A stretch of 64,000 nt of DNA from contig OU744735.1 of NCBI GenBank assembly GCA_916613615.1, forward strand, positions 57,086,582 to 57,150,581, in the 5' to 3' direction. A program made the position numbers and the translations under genes. The notes under the pieces are model-generated. The model saw nothing but the letters and a program-made list of their open reading frames with translations. It ran no database searches and had not been told where the DNA came from. Origin of the DNA: Steromphala cineraria (taxonomy: Eukaryota; Mollusca; Gastropoda; Trochida; Trochidae). This document shows, piece by piece, positions 1-10,004 of the stretch (position 1 is its first letter; each line of letters opens with the position of its first letter).

Positions 1-500
1 CACGTGACAAATCAGTAACAGCGAACGTCCTCGCGTACACATTACACCCAGTGAATAAGCGCCGGGTCTCCAATAAGCGCCGGGTCTCCAATAAGCGCCG
101 GGCCTCTAAAAAGCGCCTTGGGTGGTTGGTAGTTGAGAAAGAAAGCGCCGGGCCGCGGGTCTCAGCGCTTGATCCTTACCATTGGATAAATGTCCCTTAG
201 CAAACATGTTACAGTTATTAATTATAAAGACGATTTAAAACAAATTGTCTATGAAAGAAATAAGCGTCGGGCCTCCAATAAGCGGTATCAATTGCAACTT
301 TTCAAGAGGGTAAGAAAGCGCCTAGCCGCGGGTCTCTAACAAGCGCTTAATCCTGACCATTGGATAAATGTCCCTTAGAAAACATTTTACAGTTATTAAT
401 TATAAATTATAAGCGTCGGGCCTCCAATAAGCGGTATCAATTGCAACTTTTCAAGAGGGTAAGAATATTAACCTGTTAATACTCAAACCACATTTTACAG
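1..500. repeat. Imperfect repeats of AATAAGCGCCGGG type upstream of the first CIMIP2B exon
   Basis: AATAAGCGCCGGGTCTCC recurs at 50-110, and a longer block recurs at about 248-315 and 410-473 (GCGTCGGGCCTCCAATAAGC followed by TTTTCAAGAGGGTAAGAA). Another pair, around 165-230 and 335-405, shares TTGGATAAATGTCCCTTAG. No first exon was recognised here. Confidence 0.6.
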
Positions 501-730
501 GTACGGCGGGTTTTGCCCCCAGTTCAAGTACCAGATCGGACAGACCTTCGGACGGACCACATCCCGCCTGTTGAAGGATAAAGAAGTCGCGAGCTCGGGG
601 AGACTAGTTCTAGCTGATGTCGAACCCGGGTCAAGTCTAGAAGGGGACAGACGTGCCGACCTCCTCAAGTCTCGTCTACAAAGTCTCGGGGACCAGAAGC
701 TCGTAGCTAAAATGGTTCCCGGCTATACGG
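501..730 (+). CDS. CIMIP2B: CIMIP2B exon (first found in window)
   Basis: Acceptor CATTTTACAG ends at 500 and donor GTAGGT starts at 731. It encodes YGGFCPQFKYQIGQTFGRTT at its start and MVPGYTG at its end, the first and second family repeats. It begins with the third base of a codon and ends with the first base of one. Confidence 0.85.
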
Positions 731-3700
731 GTAGGTTAATTACATTTGAACAAGACACCCAGTCTATGTAAACCGTTTCACTCCGATATTGAGTCTAGAA
801 AGGTCTAGTAGATGGTCGCCTCAGCCTACGTATCGAATCGACCACTCAGAACTCATCTTACCAAGCCACAATAGTCTGCCTTTCTATAACGTTGGAGGGT
901 CATAGTTCGCAGAAAGGTCGGCTGACGCGACCCTCTACTAGACCTTTCTAGACTCAATATCGGAGTGACGTGGATAATATTGAGGCTAGACTGACAAGAC
1001 AGCTAAACTGTAGCTAATTATGTTTTTACCACGAGGAAACATAAATACTAAGGTTAGCATGCTGGCCTCGCTGAAGACATATCAAATTGTGACCTGGGTT
1101 ATATTCTGCCTTGTGTCCATTTTATCACAAAGGCACTTCATCAACATTGCCCTCAGTCCATCTAGCTGTTAAAATGGGCACCTCTATACAGGCCTACACA
1201 GCAGTAGCAGATGAAGGTACAGGGTAAGGGTTAACGTACCGCCTTGTACATGTATATGTGGAAAATTCGCCACGTAAGTATCCACTTTATGAGTGTTATT
1301 AGAAGCAAGTTTTTTTTAAATATTCTTTTTTTATGATTTTTGCCCAATTCATATTAATTAATGTCACATAATTATTATATTCAGATCGTCAAACACCTCG
1401 TTAATGATGTAAGTCGTAGCAATCTCATTCAAATGAGATCGAAACTTTCACTGCTACGTAGCGACGTAGGAATGAAGTTTCGATCTGAGTTGAATGAGAT
1501 TGTAAGTCGTAGAAGAATTGTCAAGTATCTCGAGCGAAAACTACCGTTGGCCATTTTTGCGTGAAAACCTTCTGGTATTGGAGGTTGGAAAATAGATTCT
1601 GGTTACTTTACGGAACAGAGCTCGTTCCTTGCCGAGCTCCGCGCTTTGATAAAAAATATAATCATCCTGCAATTGGTAGTATTTTCGTTTTAGTGTGAGA
1701 TTTTGATTACCTAAATTTCTGCTTTCAAAATAATGTTTGTCGTAATCAAGTACAGACAGTTTTCCTTCACTTAATAAAGAGCGTTACGCCCTCGCGTGTG
1801 AAAAAATCCTTCCGTTATGAAATATACATGTCGCTCGCCGCTCCGACGGTGTGACCTGGAGCGAAATGACGACAGAGGGGAATAGTCTTATTTCTTACCT
1901 AGAAAATATTGTCTAACGTATTCGACGTAATAAACACACTCTCTCTATAAGCGCCCCCTAACGGGGCTTTTAACTCAAAAATCATTAATCGCCAGGCATA
2001 CCTTACATGACAAACTAATGAAATTTTACATAAAAATTGGTTAGAAAATTTGATTGCAGTCCTCCTCTATAATCACGATAATTGGATTTGTTATTTTTCG
2101 CTAAAAAACTATTTGCAGATCAAGAATATACAAACATTTTTATCATTCGAATATTTTAATGAGCGCCCTCTTTCCAATTTTTTTAACCGCCAAGGGCTCT
2201 AAATACGTCGAATACAGTATTCATTTGTTTACTTTTCGTGAAACCCCACGTTAATTCTTCAACACTTCGTACAACAGCGCCTTTAAGACAGCTGACACCA
2301 CATAGATCTTCTATCTTACCTTTACCAAAAACGCATGAAGACAGACAATATTGATAGTTAGGTTGTATAGAATTGGTTCGCCACCCAAATACTTACCCTA
2401 ACCCTAACCCTAACCCTTACCCTTACCCTAACACGAAATAGGTCGCTTACCCTAACCCTTACCTAATGAACAATTAAGTAAACAATACATTATGAAAAGG
2501 TGGTTAACCAAGTCTAGTTATACCTTAGGTTGAATACCATCAATACAACCACATATAAACTATGGCATCCTGCATAACGCGGAGACAAATACGTTGATGT
2601 AGCAGGATGAAACTATGGTACCCAGGCACGAACATTGTTGTCGGTAATCATGCAGGTAGTTATTCAGGTTGCATGGTAGACTTCCGATTACTCACTACCT
2701 TAGCACAGCATAGAGCGGTCATATCTTGTCAGTGACTGGTCGCTGCAGACTTCAGTATGGACTTGAAGATGATACCCGGTTATACTGGTAGGTCTGTGTA
2801 GTCTACATTGTTTTAAAACTGAACTTAAAGGGGCAGTAGCACGTTTTCTTAACATTTTATGTTTTCAATTTTTCACTTTTCACTGATAAGTGTACGTTAA
2901 TGCTAAATGTATAATTTTGATAGTGTCCAAAATCGCATTACACAAGCCAATCATCCATAGTCAGAGAACAAATTATAAAGATTCTCATTAAGTCCATTGG
3001 CTGCCATTTTTGCTTCATTTACATTGTCTTTCAATTGGAACCTTTATTTTCCATTTTTCTGACATCACCTGGTATTCCCCCGAAAAACGTGCTACTGCCT
3101 CTTTAACTTGTTAATCTACTTTCAATCTATGGAACTGCATAGGTACATATACACCCAGTATTCAGCCACATATTGCGTTCTTTGTCAAATCAGGAGTCAT
3201 TTAAGATATATCTCCTATCGACTTGTAGAAACGGATAATGAAATATGTCTCTTTAACATAAATATATAGATAAAATCTCAACAAACACATAGGTCATGAT
3301 TCGAAATATATGTTTGAACTAAATCAGCATCAATTCGTCACATGTTTAAGCTTAGCCGATAGTAAATTTTTCATAATTTTAATTCTCCCGTCACATATGA
3401 CTTGGTAGCACTTGAAATATGTATATGTATAGCGAGTCTCCATGTTAGCTTGGGTAGTGTACCTTTGGGAGTTGTTATCCTTCACGAATGAAATGAATTG
3501 TTGACCTCAGGCCTTTCATTGTTTAGTTGCAATATATTGTAAGATTTATAAACTAACTTTTAAATTGGTAGTTGTTAAGTATCTGTTTCTTTTTTTATTA
3601 AAAACATACATGTTAGAAATGCATTACATTATTAAATTCATGTTTTATGGGGGGGGAAAGCACGTATATGATGTAAGCCAATTATTATAATAATTTAATA

Positions 3701-6700
3701 TTCCCCTTTCACCTTAAAATATGTAGGTCTTTCTGAACCTACCAACGCGTAGAAGGCATTGAATAAACTGTAGGATACTCGTGACATTAGATATTGTTCG
3801 ACGCGCATAAATACCGACTGACTGCCACGAACTAAATGCTGATAATCTGATAATCTAAATCCGGCCTGGTAATATGGATTACTGAACCAGTAAACGAGCA
3901 TATCGTGTGGGGTTTGAAATCACAGACCAAGGTTTGGTCCTGCTTGGTGATATCAATCTTATCATAGACCGGGCTTACACGCTTGAGTGATGTATAACTA
4001 ACTTATGTATACCAATTAGTGCACTGAGTCACTACCTCATATCAGAAACATTAGCGTTATGGCGAATACACACTGTGAGGGGATAATTCACATTTTCCCT
4101 GTATTTATAAATATTTGTAATATCGATATCAAGTTATGGTTACCTTGGTAACTTTAGAAAATAAAATAACTGTGATAATTACGTTCGATTAACCATTAAG
4201 GTTAAATGACATGTAATTTCACTTTTCTACTTGAAAGTGTAATAAGCATGATGCAATGGTATATATGTATGATTCAATGGTATATATGTATGATTCAATG
4301 GTATATATGTATGATTCAATAGTATAGAAGCATGATTCAATGGTATATGTATATATGTATAAACAAGAACGTCCTCATGAATTGCATTTTTCAAAACAAA
4401 TCTGTTGAGAACCGCCGACTAAAACAAACGTTTCCTTCCATTTTAAACATACACTCAAAAACGTACTTGTCATTGAAGACATCCAGTTATATTTGGTAAT
4501 TTTATATAATTTTAAAAGAGAAAATATACATACCAGACCGACCAACGCCTTGATGAAATGCTACCTGTGCTATTCTGCTTATTATTCTTGATGACACAAG
4601 GCTAGCCCAAGGCTTACGGCCATTACCATAATATCATCGGTAATCTCTGTTATGTGTATCAAAACTGAAAAGCATAACGAACGAAGAATACATAACTTGA
4701 GATATCAGAAACTAATTAACAACCGAAATATTGATGAATGCATGCGATTATGTAGTGATTTCTTTACAAAGAATAAACGAGCATTGAAAGATCTAGTTAA
4801 CGACTGGACGAGGATTCTGTTTAACGTGATAATTACTCTGAATATCTCAATATTGACGACGTCACGAAACAAGCATTAAATAATTACGTTTTACATGCAA
4901 CAGGTGTTTCCACCTTTTATGGCTGTTCTTATTCTTACAACTCCTACAACAATCGGATGTAAGCCACTTTATTGCAATGTGTATTAAATGGGTTTTCAAC
5001 GCGCGCAGGGCAAATTTTGAGCAGTGTTTCAGTAGATTTCTTGCAATGAAGAGACTTGATCAGTGAGGTGTTTTAGGTTTTTAAACCATAACATCACAAT
5101 ATTATTTTTTAGACTTAAATATCTTTCTGCATTTGTTTTGCGGTTTAAGGACCTTACGGCGTCTTTCACGAACCTTTTGTGTAAACATCTCCACCTCACC
5201 AAGAGAAAACACATGTAAACCTGTGTAGAATTGATAATACTAAGAAGTTTAATTCCCCAGTCCGAAAAGTTTTTTTTATGGTCCGAAATCAGCATTCTTA
5301 AATTTTGAATTGAAGATGTTGATACAATTTTGAGGAGTCATCCTGAAAGAATAGCTTTACTTCATTTATCTGTAACTTCAGAAAAAAGAGCACCATCTCA
5401 ATCTTCAATCAGCATTTTATTGACAATGATAATTTGAACTTTCAGGATTCATCCCGAAAGGCGAGCACTATTTCGGGACCCGATATACGGGCGGAGGTCA
5501 AAGGCACTCTCTCTGTGACTTCGAGCAATCGTCTGAAGCTCAAAAATCCTGTTGTTGTTGTTATTGTCCAAAAATGAGCATTTATTTGAAGATGTTGATC
5601 TTGACTTTCAGGATTCATCCCGAAAGGCGAGCACTATTTCGGGACGCGGTATGCGGAGGGTTGCAGGAACTCCATCTGCGACTTCGAGAAGGACCATCGG
5701 CTCCACATCTCCAAGATGCAGGAACTTCAAGATATCGAGGCGCTCCAGACTGGGAGGACTCCCAGAACTCCACGGGAACTTCCGGTACGGCAAAGAGTTC
5801 GTAGCTTCGATAATCCAAGTATTTTATCAATCTAATTAAACAAAGGTGTATTGCATTTTATCATTATAGCACTTGAATCTTGTGATTGGCAAAATTTCCA
5901 AAGACATCAGATAAAGGATGAATCCAATGCAAACTCTATATCCAGAAGTAAATTGATAAAAATGATTTCAGACCTAAATTCCTCAGAACATTGCCATTCA
6001 TGAAGCAACCCGTAAGCATTTAACATGGTTGCTTGGCAACATATTGTAAGAGACTGGTTCACTCCCATCAGAACACGAGTCATTTTGGCCAAATTTAGAT
6101 ATTGAATCACCAATTTTTTAACAGCATCATCGAACGTCATTTAGGTGAGCCTGAAGGCATTTGCTAGTTTGACTTGATCATTTAGCCTGATCCTAACCCA
6201 TTTTGGTCAAATTTAGATGTTGAAACAGCAACATTTGATATGTTGTTCCCGTATGTTTCACCACTGTTTTATCTTTAACAGCATCAATCGATTTGTTCAG
6301 AAGGCCTTGAATGTTTGACTTTATCATTTAGCCTGACCCGTACCCATTTTTGCCAGACTTAAACGTTAAACAACCAGTTTTTTAACATAATCATTCGATA
6401 TTTTTCACAAGCTCATTCAACCTGGCTCCGCCTCATACTGGCCTCTCGGACAAAGTGTCCCTGCCATTATGCGATGCATGCCATTTACTATGCTAGTAAC
6501 TATTACATGTTTAAGACCTGTTTTTTAAATAGCATCATTGGATTTGTTCAGATGCCCTTGAAGGTCTGAAGGCATTTGATAGTTTGACTTGATCATTTAC
6601 CCTGACCCTAACCCATTTTTGTCAAATCTAAATGTTGATACAGCATCCTGTGATCTGCTCTCTCTGTATGTCCACCAGCCCCTGAAGATGCACCTGCTGC

Positions 6701-9700
6701 ACCCCCTGAAGGCAGTTGCCCAGGAGCCGCGGCCCTACAAGTCTCCTAACGAGGCCCAGCTCATGCCCTCCCCCTTCTACATGCCTAACCAGGACCCCAA
6801 CAAGCAGTTCATGTCCGGTGAGTCGTTGTTCAGATCCCAACAAGCAGTTCATGTCCGGTGAGTCGTTGTTCAGATCCCAACAAGCAGTTCATGTCCGGTG
6901 AGTCGTTGTTCAGATCCCAACAAGCAGTTCATGTCTGGTGAGTCTTTCAGAACCCAACAAGCAGTTCATGTCTGGTGAGTCTTTCAGAACCCAACAAGCA
7001 GTTCATGTCCGGTGAGTCGTTGTTCAGATCCCAACAAGCAGTTCATGTCCGGTGAGTCGTTGTTCAGATCCCAACAAGCAGTTCATGTCTGGTGAGTCTT
7101 TCAGAACCCAACAAGCAGTTCATGTCTGGTGAGTCTTTCAGAACCCAACAAGCAGTTCATGTCCGGTGAGTCGTTGTTCAGATCCCAACAAGCAGTTCAT
7201 GTCCGGTGAGTCGTTGTTCAGATCCCAACAAGCAGTTCATGTCTGGTGAGTCTTTCAGAACCCAACAAGCAGTTCATGTCCGGTGAGTCGTTGTTCAGAT
7301 CCCAACAAGCAGTTCATGTCCGGTGAGTCGTTGTTCAGATCCCAACAAGCAGTTCATGTCCGGTGAGTCGTTGTTCAGATCCCAACAAGCAGTTCATGTC
7401 CGGTGAGTCGTTGTTCAGATCCCAACAAGCAGTTCATGTCCGGTGAGTCGTTGTTCAGATCCCAACAAGCAGTTCATGTCCGGTGAGTCGTTGTTCAGAT
7501 CCCAACAAGCAGTTCATGTCCGGTGAGTCGTTGTTCAGATCCCAACAAGCAGTTCATGTCCGGTGAGTCGTTGTTCAGACCCCAACAAGCAGTTCATGTC
7601 CGGTGAGTCGTTGTTCAGATCCCAACAAGCAGTTCATGTCCGGTGAGTCGTTGTTCAGATCCCAACAAGCAGTTCATGTCCGGTGAGTCGTTGTTCAGAT
7701 CCCAACAAGCAGTTCATTTCCGGTGAGTCTTTGTTCAGATCCCAACAAGCAGTTCATGTCCGGGGAGTCTTTGTTCAGATCCCAACAAGCAGTTCATGTC
7801 CGGTGAGTCGTTGTTCAGATTTCAACAAGCAGAACTTCCAGCTTGATGATGTAAAGGGCCTCCTTCCACAAGGCATCCTTTACTAAGGTTGACCTTAACT
7901 CCCATTATTTAACATTGCACAAAGGTTACCTTAAGGACTTACGGTCATCTTAATGTTTTGTGAAAGGAGTCCAAGGATTGTTTGGTCATGGTTCTTTTGG
8001 TATATGGACATTTCATTGTTAAGGTTACCAATATCAACAATCTTAAATTACCGACACAAGCTTGTTTAACCTTAGATAGAAAATGACCTATGCCTGACCT
8101 GAGGTTGGACAGCTATACCCAGTACTTTTAAAACTAAAAGCTGTATTAAGTGAGTTATTTTAGCACTGCTTTGGAATTATCCAAAACCTGTGATGAAGAC
8201 AAACTTTAAAGGAAATTCTTTGGATAAATGATTTCTTTATTTTCACAATTGCAACGTTTGGGTTTAGATCCTTATTCCGTTTTTCAACAATAGAATTTCA
8301 GCAAGAAAACAATATAAGGATCTATACCAAAACATACCTACTATGAAAATAAAGAAGTTTTTCATCCATTGAATTTCCTTTGTCTTCTTTACACTTCAAA
8401 CTTTTAAGTGACATTCAGACTGTTTGAAGCCATTAATTTATATACACACTGAAGATCTTGGACATGAAGAAGAAAAGATAGAGAACCTTTCATCCTGTCT
8501 ACCTCCAAATATTTTACCCACAAATGAATAGAAAGAATATATGGTTGGTTTTTAATTCAATCTTTTCAAATCAGGCTACACCGGGTTCGTTCCCCGCTCC
8601 AGAGGACTGATCGGCTTGGGCTATCCCATCATCACCCATAGTGCTCTCAACGACTTCACTGATGACGTGACAAGATCCCAGAACATCAAGAACCTTCCCG
8701 TCACCATCATGCGAAAAGAACAGGCTGCCCTCGACACCAAGGGTATCTACCCTGTAGAGAGTGGTCTGGTGCCACATTATACTGGACACATCCCTGGTGA
8801 GTTATTTTGGTTAATTGAAGCTCTAAATAACACCTTGAACAAAGAACAGGCTGCCCTCTACACCAAGGGATCTACCCACAGGAACCCGATATTGTAAATA
8901 AAATGGTCTTTCTTACAGGGAACGGGTCTTTCTTACCCACGTTTTACCTACATTTCATTACTATATATTGTTCCTGTGGATCTACCCTGTAGAGAGTGGT
9001 CTGGTGCCACATTATACTGGACATATCGCTGGTGAGTTATTGAGACCTTGAATAAAGGACAGGTTGCTGTCAACACAAGGCATTAAACAGGTAGAGAGAA
9101 GGCTGGTGCAAGACACTGCCAGATTAGTTTCTGTCATGGTCATTGTGTTCACTCAACAAGTAGAACATTTACCCACTAGAGTTAGTGAGTGAGTTATTGT
9201 TTAGCGCCGCTTGGGCAATATTGCAGCCATTAGCGGCGACTTACCCACTAGAGATACGACTTAATTATTTATCACTTCAAAAATCGGGTTGCAGAACCCT
9301 TTTTACCTCCTAGAGTTTTATTAGCAAGGCCCAGAAAGAGTCGTAAATGCTTGGTAGGGAAGAAATAGTTTGGTTACAAACCGCTTATAGCTGACAGCCA
9401 GTACCAAGTTTGTGTCATGTGACCCTCCTTACCTGTCTGGATGCTTTCATTAATGATGGTCAATTAGGTTTCACAAGCTAAGTTGTTGATTCCCTTTAAA
9501 GTGTTGAACACAGGAGAGTGGTTAGTTAGATGACTTTTCATATTGAAGAACTGCAGTGAAGTGAGTGCAATCTGCTGACACAATCAGGTCTAATTGTCTA
9601 TTTGAACCAATCACCAAGCTCATCTTACCCTTATAAAGATACTTTGAGTGTCAAATAGCAATATAATTTTTTTCTCAGCACCAATCTCGAAAGGTTATCT

Positions 9701-10004
9701 AGAGAACTGAAAAGTTTGAAGGAAAAAGTATTTCTAATGACATTGTTTCATACCATCTTTAATCTTCTTGCTTGTTTTTTTCTCCTTTTTTGTTGGAACG
9801 ATCACTGTATCGTTCATGTCATATTGGTCAATTATCCATGATGGTAATGGAGTGATAATTTCTTAAATTTGCTCATTCTCCTTTAAAAGGTACCATATCA
9901 GGATGTTCTCTTTTTACTCTACAGGCCAGAAGTTCCGGTACGGCGAGACGTTTGGTCACAGCACAGAGAACGCAATGAAACAACCAGTCGGCCTCAGGGC
10001 ATAG
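501..10004 (+). CDS. CIMIP2B: CIMIP2B (FAM166B)-like ciliary microtubule inner protein, five exons found, first exon missing
   Basis: Exons are 501-730, 5612-5784, 6679-6817, 8575-8796 and 9925-10004 (stop TAG 10002-10004); all junction phases agree and they give about 280 codons. The protein has the repeated Y-x-G-x-x-P ... G-x-x-[FY]-G pattern of the DUF2475/FAM166 family: YGGFCP with GQTFG, MVPGYTG joined to FIPKGEHYFG, FMSGYTGFVP, and a C-terminal HYTGHIPG with GETFGHST. The order and the DPNKQFMSG segment agree with vertebrate CIMIP2B (about 275 residues in human). Family members sit inside axonemal doublet microtubules of cilia and sperm flagella; that role is known for the family and inferred here. 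Exon 501-730 starts with the last base of a split codon, so an upstream exon with the start codon is needed. The donor after 5784 (GTACGG) is weak but is the one that keeps phase. The gene is convergent with ACTR5. Confidence 0.88.
760..993. mobile_element. Palindromic short element, CAGTCTAAG family, copy 1
   Basis: The left arm starts CAGTCTATGTAAACC and the right arm ends GAGGCTAGACTG, with long complementary inner arms (TTGAGTCTAGAAAGG against CCTTTCTAGACTCAA). It lacks parts of both ends compared with the copy at 38422-38687. It lies 30 bases inside the intron after the 501-730 exon. No coding capacity. Confidence 0.75.
1000..2380. other. CIMIP2B intron, mostly unremarkable
   Basis: Apart from the foldback at 1405-1515 I see no recognisable coding sequence or repeat. 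The stretch is AT-rich with scattered low-complexity runs. Confidence 0.4.
1405..1515. repeat. Foldback element
   Basis: An inverted repeat: GTCGTAGCAATCTCATTCAA with GATCGAAACTTTCA on the left faces TGAAGTTTCGATC and TTGAATGAGATTGTAAG on the right. The arms are imperfect and the loop is short. The 67-residue open frame across it is a by-product. Confidence 0.6.
2390..2465. repeat. Interstitial telomere-like tract (CCCTAA type)
   Basis: Several tandem CCCTAA units with variant CCCTTA units, interrupted by ACACGAAATAGGTCGC. It is preceded by TAGAATTGGTTCGCCAC. A similar phrase, TAGAATTAGTTCGCCAC, precedes the G-rich tract at 62555-62630, so both may belong to one dispersed element. Confidence 0.7.
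2757..2787 (+). CDS. Possible alternative first exon of CIMIP2B, or a duplicated exon edge
   Basis: An ATG at 2757 opens MDLKMIPGYT plus one base, followed by GTAGGT, the same donor hexamer as after 730. The short peptide repeats the MVPGYTG end of exon 501-730. Because it ends in phase 1 it could splice directly to 5612 (or 5446) and read on as GFIPKGEHYFG. A CTGCAG lies just upstream. It is either a decayed copy of the exon edge or a working alternative start; the sequence cannot decide. Confidence 0.3.
2825..3106. mobile_element. TTAA-flanked short element, AGGGGCAGTAGCACG termini, copy 1
   Basis: It starts TTAA-AGGGGCAGTAGCACG and ends CGTGCTACTGCCTCT-TTAA, so the terminal inverted repeats lie directly between TTAA motifs. 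This resembles non-autonomous piggyBac-type elements. No open frame. Confidence 0.75.
3110..5280. other. CIMIP2B intron without recognised gene
   Basis: AT-rich sequence. Short open frames at 3695-3901 (minus) and 4652-4879 (plus) match no family I recognise. A short tandem repeat is annotated separately. Confidence 0.4.
4251..4350. repeat. 22-bp tandem repeat
   Basis: Units of GATTCAATGGTATATATGTAT type repeat about five times with small changes. Confidence 0.75.
5287..5611. repeat. Head-to-tail copies of the acceptor edge of CIMIP2B exon 5612
   Basis: Three related blocks of about 165 bases start near 5287, 5410 and 5574, each with a CAGCATTT- or GAGCATTT-like start and then an exon-like stretch. 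The block at 5446 still has CTTTCAGGATTCATCCCG; the first is strongly decayed (GAGGAGTCATCCTGAAAG). Confidence 0.65.
5446..5531 (+). pseudogene. Duplicated 5' edge of CIMIP2B exon 5612-5784
   Basis: After TTTCAG at 5445 the sequence reads FIPKGEHYFGTRY, identical to the start of the true exon 166 bases downstream, then drifts (TGGGQRHSLCDFEQ). A third, much more decayed copy begins near 5320. The copies form a head-to-tail series that gets worse with distance from the exon. Confidence 0.7.
5612..5784 (+). CDS. CIMIP2B: CIMIP2B exon, second repeat
   Basis: The acceptor is CTTTCAG ending at 5611. It encodes FIPKGEHYFGTRYAEGCRNS and then a charged region ending near TPRTPRELP. The donor GTACGG at 5785 is not a strong site but gives phase 0, which matches the next exon; a donor at 5801 would break the frame. 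Decayed copies of its 5' edge lie just upstream. Confidence 0.78.
6060..6660. repeat. Degenerate tandem repeats leading into the acceptor of CIMIP2B exon 6679
   Basis: The phrase CTGACCCTAACCCATTTT and neighbours such as GAAGGCATTTGATAGTTTG recur near 6150, 6300 and 6570. The block at 6220-6270 resembles the bases just before the true acceptor (TGTTGATACAGCATCC against TGTTGAAACAGCAACA). This looks like an old acceptor-edge series. Confidence 0.5.
6679..6817 (+). CDS. CIMIP2B: CIMIP2B exon, PLKMHLLHP to FMSG
   Basis: The acceptor TCCACCAG ends at 6678. It encodes PLKMHLLHPLKAV and, at its end, MPNQDPNKQFMSG, which lines up with the DPRKFFMSG segment of human CIMIP2B. The donor is GTGAGTCG at 6818. 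The last 22 bases plus this donor seed the large tandem array that follows. Confidence 0.87.
6796..7845 (+). repeat. Tandem array of about 26 units carrying the CIMIP2B exon 4 end and splice donor
   Basis: The 40-base unit is ATCCCAACAAGCAG, TTCATGTCCG, then GTGAGTCGTTGTTCAG. The first unit is the true exon end (ending 6817) with its donor; the rest are in the intron. About 26 full units can be counted, about five of them a shorter variant with TCTGGTGAGTCTTTCAGAA. Every unit keeps a GTGAGT donor, and TTGTTCAG gives each an acceptor-like end. A partial unit ends near 7845. Confidence 0.93.
7856..7975. mobile_element. Short inverted-repeat element, CCTTTCACAAAG type, copy 1
   Basis: About 120 bases bounded by GGGCCTCCTTCCACAAGGCA and TTTTGTGAAAGGAGTCC, with TTACTAAGGTTGACCTTAAC inside. 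Related copies lie at 13226-13335 and 28226-28346. Confidence 0.65.
8575..8796 (+). CDS. CIMIP2B: CIMIP2B exon, YTGFVPRSRG repeat
   Basis: The acceptor TTTTCAAATCAG ends at 8574 and donor GTGAGT starts at 8797. It encodes YTGFVPRSRGLIGLGYPIIT near its start and HYTGHIPG at its end. It enters and leaves in phase 1. Two further copies of its 3' edge lie in the next intron. Confidence 0.9.
8820..9110 (+). repeat. Two extra, broken copies of the 3' edge of CIMIP2B exon 8575-8796
   Basis: 8836-8876 repeats AAAGAACAGGCTGCCCTC and the following exon bases. 8975-9031 repeats the exon end through CATTATACTGGACATAT and the donor GTGAGTTAT, almost unchanged. A third, decayed version with GGACAGGTTGCTGTCAACAC follows to about 9110. 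Confidence 0.75.
9178..9255. mobile_element. Short SINE-like insertion with target duplication
   Basis: GAGTGAGTTATTGTTTAGCG followed by GGGCAATATTGCAGCC is of a type seen in gastropods and other molluscs. It is flanked on both sides by TTACCCACTAGAG, a likely target-site duplication. Confidence 0.55.
9925..10004 (+). CDS. CIMIP2B: CIMIP2B terminal coding exon
   Basis: The acceptor CTCTACAG ends at 9924. It encodes QKFRYGETFGHSTENAMKQP and then VGLRA before TAG at 10002-10004. G-E-T-F-G-H matches the last family repeat. An AATAAA near 10540 is one possible poly(A) signal. Confidence 0.9.

Noticed and set aside
251..313. An ATG frame ending at GTAAGA that could be the first exon of CIMIP2B (phase fits exon 501)
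   Set aside because: The peptide does not resemble the expected N-terminus ending in P-G, and the stretch is part of a repeat that recurs at 410-473.
3695..3901. A small minus open frame of 68 codons in a CIMIP2B intron
   Set aside because: No recognisable family, no splice or start support; length is within chance expectation for this region.
6796..7845. A CRISPR-like array (regular short repeats)
   Set aside because: There are no unique spacers; units are head-to-tail copies of an exon edge in a eukaryotic gene.
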